This document shows positions 1 through 12,400 of a stretch of DNA of 64,000 bases, piece by piece. The notes beneath the pieces are model-generated. The model was given only the letters and a program-made list of their open reading frames with translations, had not been told where the DNA came from and made no database searches. Position 1 is the stretch's first letter; each line of letters opens with the position of its first letter. This stretch comes from Rhinopomastus cyanomelas (taxonomy: Eukaryota; Chordata; Aves; Bucerotiformes; Rhinopomastidae): contig VXBP01004389.1 in NCBI GenBank assembly GCA_013400115.1, positions 186,001 through 250,000 on the forward strand, in the 5' to 3' direction. A program made the position numbers and the translations under genes.

Positions 1-345
1 GACACTTACAATGGCAAAATGACATCTGAGCGTGTACTTTCACTTGGTGGCATATGGCAGCCTTTAAGATCCTAGCCCTGCAGCAAGACTTGGGGATGTG
101 TTTTGTATTAGAACATAGCTATTTACTCAGTTCCAAATCAGTTGAAAGTGTTTGAAGAATGTCCAGTCTGAAGGTAACCATCCCCTAAGGAAGATCAGAG
201 AAAAACCCTTTTCTTAAATGAAGAATGAACCTAAACATTGGATCAGTTGTGTTGCAAAGCTTATGTAAAGGCACTGATGATCTCTGTCTCAGGCTGGAAA
301 AGTTGCAGAATCCTTATATTTTTTTGTTCCTCTTTCCATTTTCAG
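1..345 (+). other. MICAL3 intron, 3' end (5' part outside window)
   Basis: The sequence before the first exon. It ends in a pyrimidine-rich acceptor tract at 318-345. Nothing else is recognised. Confidence 0.85.
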
Positions 346-408
346 GATAAGAAAGAAAAGGAACTAGATGGTGCAGGAAAAAGGAGAAAAACCAGCCAAT
401 CTGAGGAT
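346..408 (+). CDS. MICAL3: MICAL3 exon: basic post-CH linker
   Basis: A 63-nt exon encoding 21 residues, from DKKEKEL to TSQSED, with a GKRRK cluster. In the family this linker follows the CH domain and may act as a nuclear localisation-type basic patch (inference). The acceptor is a long pyrimidine tract ending ttttcag and the donor is gtaagt, the consensus. Both borders fall between codons. It is the first exon in the window. Confidence 0.93.
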
Positions 409-3400
409 GTAAGTATTGCAGTGAGGAAGGTGTCGGGGAGCAAAATACGTGGTAGGCTTCTTGGTCCCACTTCATCCCTTCAATTTTGTATACCCAGCCA
501 CGGTTTAAGATACTTAGCTTCAAATTAATTATCACAAGGTTACACGTATAGTGCAAACACTTGAATGTTTATGAAAGAGTAATACACAACAAAGCAAACG
601 TTGCAGTTCCTTCATGTGACTGTCACATTGCAATTTACGTGGATTTGATCAGGACACCAGGGATACAACATTTGGTAAAATACAGTGCACTCAGAAGTTA
701 CTCTCGTGTGTAAACTTTACCTATGGTTAGTGCAGAAAGCAGAATTTAGTGTATAACCCACATATCCCTTCAGCTGGAATGATTATGATCAGTTAGGTAC
801 AAGGGAGTTAAAACTTTGTGCTTTGAGTTACCGGCAAAGTTTTGAAGACAGATCTTTGTTTTATATCAAAAGGTTCATGGGAGTGTTTCGGTTGTGGGTG
901 AGTATATCAAATAAGGTTGAAGAGCTGTGTCAAATGTCACAGAACTTTTAAGGACATGACAAAGGAAATTAAAATGTGAGTTTCCAGATGCAGACCAACG
1001 TATTTGCTTTCTACTGTGTTATAAACCTCTCACAGCAAAGAGATGGAGAGAAAAGGCTGATCTGGTTGTATCTTTTTAAATTTTGATACCGCTGATTGTC
1101 AGGAGGACGTGCCACGAAGCTACAGAGAAGAAAGGCCCACGCTGGTGAGTGCCCTGACAGAGAGGAGAATTGATGCTGCTATTGGGAATCAGAACAAAGT
1201 AAAATCTATGGCAACTCAGCTGCTGGCCAAGTTTGAGGAGAATGCACCGGTGCCGTCCTCAAGCTTACGAAGACAGGTAGGAGACGGATAATAAAACCCA
1301 TTTATTTTGTAAACGATGCGGGAAATGAGGATTCCATGTTGTTCTTCTTTAAGACTTGATGCTAGAGATGCTTTTTTCTTTTTCCTAGGAAAGAGTGAAG
1401 CTTACTCAAAAGAGAAAAATGTAGAATTTACTTTGCTTCACAAACATCTTACCAGCAGTTGGGTTTCTTTTCTAACTTCTTGCTGTAGAAAAGCCTTCCA
1501 GGAACATTCCATTTCTCATGTTTAAGAACAGCAATTTCTAGACGTTTTCATGCCAAGTGACATCAACTTGTTCTTACAAATTGTGATTTAAGTTTTGTTT
1601 ATGTTTGTAAGTGCAGCAGATAGATGCCTGAGAGTTTCTTTGCAGTCAGGGTGTTTGTGTCATTCAAAGTGAGGCTTCCTGCTGGTTGTTCAGGGCAGCT
1701 GTTCCTGAATCACTTTCAGCTCCTGCTGGCAGTGCAGTGGCAGCAGTGTAAGGCTCAGTATGGTTTAAGTGACAGCGTTCTAGCTCTGTTGCAGTCTGTC
1801 TTCAAGGCTTGTGCCAAGTTCTGTGCTGCCATGGCCACATGGCATGACCAAGCTGCACACCACTGTTAGTTTGCTTGCGTGTCAGTGTTAGTAGTGTGCA
1901 TGATGTCAGAATGGTGATGTTTATCCATCTCTTTATCAAATCAAATGTTTCCTCAGCTAGCATGTATTGTCTAGAATAACCCAGCTCATCTGAAAAAAAT
2001 AAAAAGGAAGGTTGCAAAATATGTGTAGGTCCCATATTTTGTATGTTTTTGTCCTTTTTTATATTTTACTTTGCTAAATGAATTCTGCCCTACCTGATTT
2101 TTTTTTTTTCTTGAGTGTTTGTGTGTTGTACTCTGTATCCCATTCCTTGGGCTTTCTTTGAGTTCCCTTTACTATTTTATCTTTTCGCCTTGGTCCCATT
2201 TTCCCTGCAACCTGCATGCAGCAACCTGTCCTGCCTTACCAAGAGCGTATTCACAGCCAGCCATCCAGCAGACGAGAGCAGGGCCGTCTTGCTCCCATAC
2301 CTCAGTGGAAACAGGTAAAGAAACCCCTTATTATGAATACAGTGCATTGCCTGCACCCAGCACCAGCTGCCACTGTCCTTTTGTTCAACCAGTCCTTTTC
2401 CAGCACCACTCGTCAGTCCGTTATTTTAAATCATTTAACTTCCAGAGAATAAAATTAAACCATTTGTTAATGGTGTGTGTTTTGATGTTGCAAAATGACT
2501 TGGATTTACTCTGCATCTTTATGGCACGTCCTGCCATTTCATACTACGTGCTATCAAAGCTCTTCCTTGGTACAAATAGTGAAATCAGCTATCAGTCTTG
2601 CTGTTCAGGTGTGAAATGTTTTATGTTCTGTAGTTCCAGGACACTTTCTGTGGTTTCCCTTTCTGTACCTTTTTGTGCCAGCTTCTAAGTAGCACATTCA
2701 TTGTGTTGTAGATCCCTGTGAATTAAATACGTTTTAGATTTTCCACTACAGAGTGCTTCAGAATAGGGACCAACAGGAGAAAAGCCAGCAGGTAGCAAGT
2801 TTTACTTGATCCTGTGTGCTTTGTCATTGCTGGTGGGTTGTTTTTTGTTTTTTCAGCGTGTACTTTCAAAAGCTAAGGCTTGTGCTAGGCAGCCTTTACA
2901 GATGGATAAGGATGCTTATCTCAGTGACTTCCACTGTTTCCCTGTGCAAATGGCCTCCTCATGTTTCTCAGAGTGCCAAGAGACTTTTTTCTGGCAGCCA
3001 GAATTTGAAGATACATCAGCTTCTTTCTGGCTGTAGTTAATCCAAGCATACTTTGGCAGCAAGGGGAAGAAGGTGACACTAGTTTGGCCATTCAGTGTTC
3101 TGCATGATTACGGATTCGTGGCAGTGTTCAGGTTGGAGGCCTTCAGCACAACTAATGCTGCATGCTACGACCTGGAAGATTTCTCTCCAAGGAAGAAGAC
3201 CCAGCCCAGGGTAATTGTTGTCAGTGGGAACGCCAAGAAAGTCTTCATGATGACAGTATTATCTTTGGGTTTTCTGACTCAGTGGTTGTTCTCCTGCCTT
3301 GAATCCCATGAAAAATCTTCTTTCTAGCCTAATCACAGAACATTAGGGATTGGAAGGGACCTTGAAATATCATCTAGTCCCATCCCCCTTTTGGCAAATA

Positions 3401-6400
3401 CTACTTTTAAAAAGTACTTTCTAGGGAAAGGGAGAGAACCTAAAGAACTGGCAGAAGGGCAGGTTCACATCTTGTGATTGCTAGATTTGGCAATCCATCT
3501 TGGAAAAGGCAAGGAAGAGGGCATAAGTATGAAAGATTGCACGAGAGAAACTGTGTCGTTGAAAGGATGTGGTCTGGGTTGGACCTTCAGTTCCGGATGA
3601 AAAGTTTACATCTGCAGTGTCTGTGACATGGCCATCCTTAGCTGTATTTGCTTGTTGCTTTAAATCTAGATTCTTGTTTTAAGTGTGTGTGCACAGAGGA
3701 AATGTGTGCCCTTTTTTAATATGATGGTAACATCTCCTAAAGAACCTGGATGGTGTTTTATTGTGGGGTGGTTCATCTCTTCAGATGAGTCCTTGCTCAA
3801 CAGCATCTTGCATAGTGTTCCATTGCTTTCCAAGCCATTTTGGCAAAGAGTGTTTCATCAGGGGTTATGAAGCCACTGGAAGGCCATATCCCAAAGAGAA
3901 TTTGACTTTGATATGGCAGGTGACCCTTTGAAACTGACTTCTGTCCTAGCTTTCCAGACTTAAGGAAGCTTAGGACCTTCAGGAGTTTTTTGCTGTGGTT
4001 TCATAGCTTTCCTAAGAGCAACGAGGCGTGTGTGTGTGTGTGATATGTAAGCTGAAATCGGCGGTGTGTACAAAGACACTTGCAAGATGAGCTCACATGT
4101 GTTTCCTGCACATCTTGCCTGCCTCTGGAGTTGTTATACTTGTTCCTTTGGGGTGGTTCCCTGAAGTTGTTGTAAAGGTTCAGCAGTATAAGCCCTTCTC
4201 AGTAACTCTGTTGGAGCTGTGATTTTTGAAGACTTGCAATGACTAAATGAGATGGTCAGTGAGCAGAAGCGAAAACCACAGCGGATGAGAACGTGTATCG
4301 CCAGTGATAACTGCAAACACTGTAATGTTCAAAATGTTATCACTGTTTTGGCTCGAACTTGGTGACTTCACAGCCAGGCTGCTTGAAACAGCAAATAAAC
4401 ATCCATTTCCTTCAGTGCAAAGCTGTGCTTTAGTTTGAGCTGCTTGAACATCTGTGTGAAGTACCGGAGTTAGTGTGGGTGTTTCTTCTGAAAGGGAAAA
4501 GAGCACTCAGGCAGATATTGGTGCCAGCTTGCCTGCAAGGGCAGGAACAGACACCAGTGAGTGGTGGGAGAAAAGACCCATAGGAAGGAGGAGCAGATCT
4601 AGGAAGGCATGTTTTTTGGCAAAAAGGAGAGCATACATGTGCATTGTGTAATGTTCAGACTGTTACATCTGGCTATAAACCATCTGTGTTTCTGTCCTAG
4701 TCCAGTACACTGCACTTTAACTTGCATGAGATGGTTTAATCTCTGTAAGTTAATGAGGAAGTATCTGAGGCTGGGAACAGAGTGCTGTAACTGGAGTTGC
4801 ACTGCTAATGAAATGGAAGCAAGAGTAATTAGGCCAACAGGATGGGTATTTTTAGGCATTGCAAAACACAGCAATAAGTAGTTCTTCATGAAGCAAAGAG
4901 AGCAGTCCAACTGTGTTATGGAGAGTTCCAAGTTGTACCTTTCACTGTACTTTGACCTCAGTATCTTTGGGCAGAAACTGTTGATTTAATTGATGACTGA
5001 TCGAGTACATATTCATTGTCTACCCTAGAAGTATCTATCAAATGAACACATGAACTTGTAACTGTGAGTGGAAAACTTGGGTCTTCCAGCTCCAGATAAA
5101 ACGTGGTCATTCGTGAGATGTGTGAGCTGAAGATTACTCTTTTAGCTGATGCATTCTGGCCTGCCTCACCAAAGCCAATTGCAATGTAATCTCTTTTCTA
5201 CCATTACTATGATTTCTTTTTTCCTTTTATGTTTTTAAAAAAAGATGAGGAATAAGGAACGTTCTCGGACTTGCCCCAAAAAAGTGATCATGCTTTCTTC
5301 CACTCCACCTTCTTCTGCATCGTTTCCCGGGCAGCAGGTGACTCCTTCTGCATGCTCTGTGCCTCTTTCTTCACTGCTTGTACACGTGGATATCCAATCC
5401 TGGATATCCCTTTACAAACTCCTTTCCAATTTTCTTTTTTTAGCTGTTTCTAACCTCCTAGTTGGACACACAGGTCAGCGTTAGCTCACCAGAAGCATGG
5501 AGAATCTCTACTGGAAACTGAGAGACAATTTGGAATTACACTACCATTTCTGTTTTGACTTGCAGAAGAATAGAAATGAAATGTTTGGAGTAATGCAGAG
5601 AAAGGAAATGTGATTTTTCTCCATTTCCTCTCTTCATTTAAACAGATGTGACTGCAAATTTGCCTTTATATCCGTGAAACTCTTTTAGGATTACTCATGT
5701 GAAGCCCTTTTTTTTTTTCAGAGTTGTGGTGGCCTCCATATATCCACTGTGATTGTTCTGCTGCCCTCACACTAGGCTAGTGTCTCACAAGAATTTGTGG
5801 TCAGTCTAAGTTCAAGTTTGGAGCAGTTCTGAGCACAGTGTATAAATGTGCATCCAAATGTTTGTGTACATGTATTTGTTGTCTTAGATAAGTATTACCT
5901 GAAATTCTCCAGTGGTTGTGTCTTGTCACATGGTCGTCGTGCTGCTTTGAGTTGTGTCCTTTTCATAACCTTGCTGGAATAAATTCTGCTTCTTCCTGAC
6001 CAGTCCTGAATAAACTTGAGGTGATTTAAAGGCAGCTGCTGCTTCTGTAACTGTAAGGGTTGTACACATTTCCCCTTGAGAGAAAACTGTTTCTCTGATG
6101 ACTACTTACGTGCCTGTGAGCTCTGTAAAGGCGTGCTACCATTTAGCAGAGTAGACAAGGCTTGTTCTTGGACACAAAATTTGCCTTACTGCCTTGTGAT
6201 TTCTCAGAATATAGTCACATGTCCCACTTAATCTGGTCTAATTATTGCAGGACACACCACGTTCTTCACATCTGCAAGAGAAATCAAGTCCACTTGCTAA
6301 TCTGATTTAAAACTTGGTTTGTCTGCTGGCACACTAGTTGCTGCAAGGAGGGGATATGGGAATGGGCATCTAGTTAGGGTAGGTGGGCAAAGCCCTTTTC

Positions 6401-9400
6401 ATTAGCAAAATCCACACTTAAATGAAATTCAGTGTGTGACAGCTGCTGTCCTCCTGTCAACATCCCTTGAAAATGGTGGCAGATAGATTTTGTGAGAAAC
6501 AAGCCTTTCCCCAGAGCTTGCACCCGCAGACAGTAAGGCACTTAACTCTTGGGTTTTACGTTGTCACCCATGGTGTGAGATTCTTCTTCCATTTAGAGAA
6601 ATGTGCTTTTAGTCACTAAGGACTGTTTTCCCACCCTAGACTTTCCAAGTGTTTGTTTGTCCTGTGTGCTTTTTGTTGCCTTGTTCAGTCATGAGAGCCA
6701 TCTACTGCTGGGTCCAAGGGTACTTAGACCATTTTCTGTGCTGTGTCCTGTAGCAAGCTTGTGCTGCATGTTATGTGGCTGAAAGAAATCAGAATTGCTC
6801 TTTGCTTCCTCCTCTGAGGAATTTTTACCCTCTGTGCTGAAGAACCACTCTGTTAGGCTCATTTGTTTTGGAGACATTCTTTTTTTCTTAGGAGTAGATC
6901 CTTTTCTTGCAACTGCCTTGGCCGAGGTCTCAGGGAGAGTCAGGTGGATCTGCACCCTTGTTACACTAATGTCTTTTAAAACCTCTACGTCTGCACTTCT
7001 AATGCGTTCTTTATCGGCTTCTTTGAAACTTTCAGTTTGCTTCCTTTGATCTAACATCACACTCCTGAGTTATATTGAGTATCTGACCATCTTTATTGTA
7101 CTGCTTTATTTATATTGTGGAACTGTGCTGTGGTTTACTGGTCTGATATGAATGTTATATATGCTAAAATATTTCCCAACAGGAGCCAAGTTATTGCTGC
7201 CAGGTATAGGATATTAATAGACTGCTCTGCTGTCATTATGACCTCTTGTCTGCCTGCATCATAAATAAAAATCAGATGAAGTTTGTCTGTGATTGTTACT
7301 AAGCTCCTAATTTGTTGCCTGCAGAGAAACAGGGAACCTGGTGCTGACTATCGCGGGGAGCAGAGTCCCAGACAGGAAAGGGTAAAGAGCATGAACTAAT
7401 GGCATGGATGCTGACGACACAGGGCTGTGGTGGGTGTGTGCAATACAGAGAGCAGATATGATGGGTAGTGAGACACATCCTAACGCTGCTGTTAACGTGC
7501 TGGAACTGCTGAGAGTCAATTAGGAGTTATTCTTGCTGTGTGACACCCACGTAAATGCGTAACAAGCCTTCATCAACAGTTTGCTGTATGCTTTTGTTTT
7601 CCTGTAGATCATCTAGCACTTAAGCTCTTGGTGTTCTTCTTTATCTCTTACACCTCTTTAGTGAAGTATGCTGTGGCTGTAGCAGAACAAGGCGAGTTAT
7701 GTTTTGTGCTAATCCATGTGAACATGGTTGCATTGTTTTCACTGCTTGCTTTCTGGCTGGTTAAACAACTGGCATTCCATCCTGCCTCTTGGAGGCCAAA
7801 GTAGAAGGACAAACGACGAGCCATCGCTGAGTCTAGAGTCTGTCTGAATGGCTCAGTGTTATGCAGAAGCATGGGAAAGCAAAAGCTATTGACAAATTAA
7901 TTGACATTCTAGTAATGACTTTGAATCAAGTCATAAGGGGTAGCTAGCTATTAAACCTGTTGCAGCTTTCAGAATGTGTGCTGACAAAAGACTCTTGTGG
8001 GCCGAATGTTTGCTGACAGGCAGTAGAAAATGAACAAGCATGTGTCTGCAGTGACACAGAAGCCCACAGCCTTATCACAGGCCTTAGTTATATGGAAAAT
8101 TATCTACTGGGAAGGAGTAGGTGGAACTCAAAGCAGTTGAGAGTGGAGTGTTATTAATGCATCTGAATGGGAGAAGTGTTTCTTGTGAATTGGCTGTGAA
8201 GCCCCATGTTCTACTGTGTTTTGAAGGACAGTCGGCAGGTCAAGCCTAGAGTTTCTTCATGCGCTCCTTTGTAGTTCCTGGATGCTTTTGAATTCCACAA
8301 ACAAACTAGCTGAAGTCTCTGATATTGTGGCATTGCAAGCACTGCTCCTGCCCTGTACAGCAGGCCGTGAGCCAGGACTCTTTTCCTTATCTGGAAGTGC
8401 ACCACACAACAGTTTGAGAAGATTGATAGGAAGGACCAGAATAGCAGAGGTGTCAAACATTGTACGTGAGGTGTTGACATGGCAGTGCAGTAAACAAGCA
8501 GGACAGTGAAGCTGCAAAAATAAAACCAGTGGCTTTTGTGATAGCCTGATTTTGCTGTGCTTTGCTTCAGCTATCCAGGCTCATTAAGCATCCTCTCTTT
8601 GGTAACTACAGCATTCACATTTCATACACAGGAAACAATTGTTCTTGAGAAATTAATGACACTACGTTTAAAACATGTTTCTGTACACAATATCTGAGAA
8701 AGACAAGTATGCACAAGTGTAGACATGTAGAATCATAGAATCATTAGGGATTGGAAGGGACCTCAACAGATCATCTAGTCCATCCCCCTGCCCCAGCAGG
8801 ATCACCCAGACCAAGTTATACAGTCAGTCTGGGTTGGAAGGGACCCACAGGAAGTCCTTGGGAATTGAGACCTATTGTGGAACCAAGGGATGAATAAGTA
8901 CCTTTGTGTGTGATGGAGGAACTTCTGGTTTTGGATGGGAATGCCAGAGAGAGGCTGTGCGCTTGTTTTGGCTGCAGTAATCCTAGATGGAAGGGTTAAG
9001 AATAAGGACTAATCAACTATGTTTTCATGTCTCTGAGAGTCAAGAACGTAGCACTTCACTGGAACAGTAGACGTGAGAATTAAGACAGTCTTCACCCGGA
9101 AGTTCCTCTTACTGTTCTGCATGTGAATTTCCTATCTTTTGTCTGGCATTTCTATGTTGGTTTCTTGGGGGGCCTTTTTTGATTATTTGCTTACTTCCTC
9201 CCTCATCTCGCAGAGATCTTCTCATTTATTTTCTGATGACCAAGTGCCTGAGAATGTTGAGCAAAGGGCATGTCAGCTGGCTGCCCTCCTGGAGTCCAGA
9301 CCCGCAGTGAGGCAACAGGTGATGACAGCCTTGCCTATCTGGTGCCCTGTTTCATTGTGGGATTCTGGGTACCGATGACATCTGGGGTCAGGAGTGTAGA

Positions 9401-12400
9401 AAAATTCACCTGAGCACTATGATCGCCGCTCTGCAGTCATGTGGTGGTCAAGTGTTTGTATTCTACTTGCCTAGTTCTTAGCTGTCTCCTTGTTTGATGA
9501 ATTGTTGCTGTTTCTCACAAGACAATATAAACAATCAGGTAAAAAGCAGCCTCAAGCTTGAGCCTACGTCCTGAAAACTGGCTGGACTCCAGATCAAGTC
9601 ATTTCACACTGGTCATTTACCAGTTAGTCGCTTCCGGAAGCAACAACTTTCACGTTTTCCAAGCATAGTTCCTGTCTCTGAAGTACTTCTTTAGTGGTGA
9701 TGCTTCCTGTACACTTATTTCCAATGGTAGATTTGTCAGCCTGTGCAGATTTTCTTTGATTCCAGTGTACTTTTGTTTTGGTTTTGTGCCTAATTCTTCT
9801 CTCCAGTGTGTCATCTGTGGCCTACAGGAACATGCCAGTTTGAACAGTGGATTCTGCAGTTTCTAGCTGCTTACCCCTCTCTGTTTTCAGTTATCTTCAA
9901 CTGCATTTGGCAAACTGGAGAGTGCTTTGGAAAACATCATCTACATAAGTAATTTTTTTTCATAACATGCTGTTTGGATCTAACCATCCAAAGCTGTCAT
10001 CTTGAGTATAAACAGTCCCAGTACTTTTGCTGGTGAGCAAAAAAAAAGTGACTGAAGTCAGTGAAGCTCTTTTCCAGGAAGGAAGAGTGAACCTTTGATG
10101 TGATTTGAGACAGGATTTGGAGTCACAGAAGAAACTATGAAAGGCAGAGTAAGATTAGGTAAAACATAGTAGTACCTACACAAGGAAGTGGCTCAGGCAT
10201 AGTGCAAGAGCAGCATGCTCGTGTGCATTTCCTTACTCACTTACATTGCCTCACTAAGGAGAAAATGAAGATACACTTGACTTTTTTCCCAAGATTCTAC
10301 AAGAATTTTTTTATGGAAGAGCCCAACTGTTTCTTTATTCTCCTGTCTTCCATCCTTAGCTTTGCTGATTGCTTTGGTTTTTATTTTATAGCCTGAGACT
10401 GAACCATCTCGCCGATTCTTTGTTGACCAGTGGGAGCTCTCCCTTAGCCTCCGTTCTTCTAATCGCCCTTCTTCACCTTCATCTGACTCTCTCCGACAGG
10501 TAGCATTAGCCTGAGCATTGCAGGGTGCACTCAGCTGTGTTTGCTTGCTGCACCTATGCCCCACCAGCCAGGGGCACCCCACAACAGATGACCAGCCTTG
10601 CAATGCTTCACCTGCAGAGTGCCAGACCTGTGCATATTCGTGCGCAAATGAGAAGCCAGAGGCTGTATGTGACGTAGCTTGGCTATTGTTGGCCACAAAC
10701 CACTTTGGAACCAAATAGATTTAGTGCTGGGTGTAAATGAAACACCCTCAGATCAGTTCTTGAGCACTGATAGTTGTTCTGGCTTTGCAGTAGAGCTTTC
10801 TTGTTCTGTTTGCTGTTTTTGTTGAGACCTTGGACCGAACTCTGGAACGTGTTTGTTCTCGTACAGACAGTATGGACAGAATTTTGCAAGGCAAATCATG
10901 TGCTAATTGTTACAGAAATCAGTGTTGTGAGGGCTCTGTTCTTTGGGGGGTGGAATCAGTGGACAGGGAGAAGGTTTTTCTGGATAGAAATAAAGCCTCA
11001 TTACTGTGGTGGCACTGGGCCTTCAGTGATAGCAGCAGTGATCGCTGATGGCTGCACACTCCATTTTCAAGACCTTTTACCCAAAGAAGTAACTAAACTT
11101 TAGTGACTTTTGGGTTTTGTGGTGTTTACCTCTGAAATTGTGATGGTCTTAAACATTGCATAAAGGTTAATGACCACACATGTGGAATTTATGTTGTGTT
11201 GTAATTGTGGCAAAGAACTAGTACCCTTCAAACAAGTTCTGCTGTATGAGTGAAAGGGGATTTGAGACAAAACTTTAGTCCTTTCCTTCAGAAAACTCTT
11301 ATCCTTTGTATTTTACACTTGCCAGAAGCAGGTCTCTGATAATCCCTCATTTGCTGAGGAGACTCCTGCTAAAAAAATTCATAATTCTCTTTAATCTGCA
11401 ATAGAAAAATTGCTTGGTGTGCTCCTTGTTGCTCTGAGTCAAGTACATGTCGTTTGCAGTGTGATTGAACTAACATGGGTGTAACCACATCATTTACTTC
11501 ACCATGTCGTTACTGCTAATGGTTGTATTTGCTGTGAAAAACACTTCCTCCCCTCATGCAGTGACTGCACTTGGCTTCCAAGCACTCGTTTTGTACCATC
11601 TAAGGTGACAGCCAGCTTGCCTACATCTCTTGGCAATACTGGAGGGTTTTAGATAGCCAGAGTTACCGAAGCAGTCAGTACCCGTGGTGGAGAAGACTGA
11701 ACAAGCCTCACGTTCCAGACCTACACAGGGGCACCTTTAGTACATGGGATGAGGCTCTTGGATTTCTTTCCCCACGTGAACCTCTGTGTATTTCTCACAT
11801 TAGCAGAAGTAGTATTTTTGAATCACTGTGTGTTTCTCAGTTAAGGATCTGTGCCTGCTCTGTGAATACTCTGTAAAGGAATTGTTTCCAGCTGTGAAGC
11901 TTAGAGTTGCCCAGTTGTAGTCAGCACGTTGCCTTAGGCTGTGTAACATGTCTTCTCAAAGACTTGGTTTTTTCTGGCCACTGTTACCTGGGACCTAAAA
12001 TCTTAACCTGTATTTGGCCTCAGCTCTGAGAGGTGTTCATGCTCAGGTTTTCAGGTGCAAAATACTCCATGAATGAAACTAAGATCTGCTTTGTTTATCA
12101 TCATATATAGTCCAGCACTTAAAGAATGCAAAACGCAGGCCCCCTTTCCATCCTTACAGTTGGTCCTGGACGGTACTGGTGATTTCTGGCGACACTAGCT
12201 TTGCTCTTACTACTACTTCGTGTTGTCCACCGTGTTGGCATGCTTTGGCCTTTCTGCACCTTTTCACCACCTAATCCATTATCATCGTTTTTTTAATTTG
12301 ATTTTTTCCCTTTGCTCACTTCACTATTGTTTTATTCCATCCATCTGGTAGAAATATATAAAGATGTACACAGGCGGAGTGAGCTCTTTGGCTGAGCAGA

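Noticed and set aside
10241..10714. 157-codon antisense ORF
   Set aside because: It overlaps the recognised cassette exon at 10392 in antisense and shows no domain or splice support.
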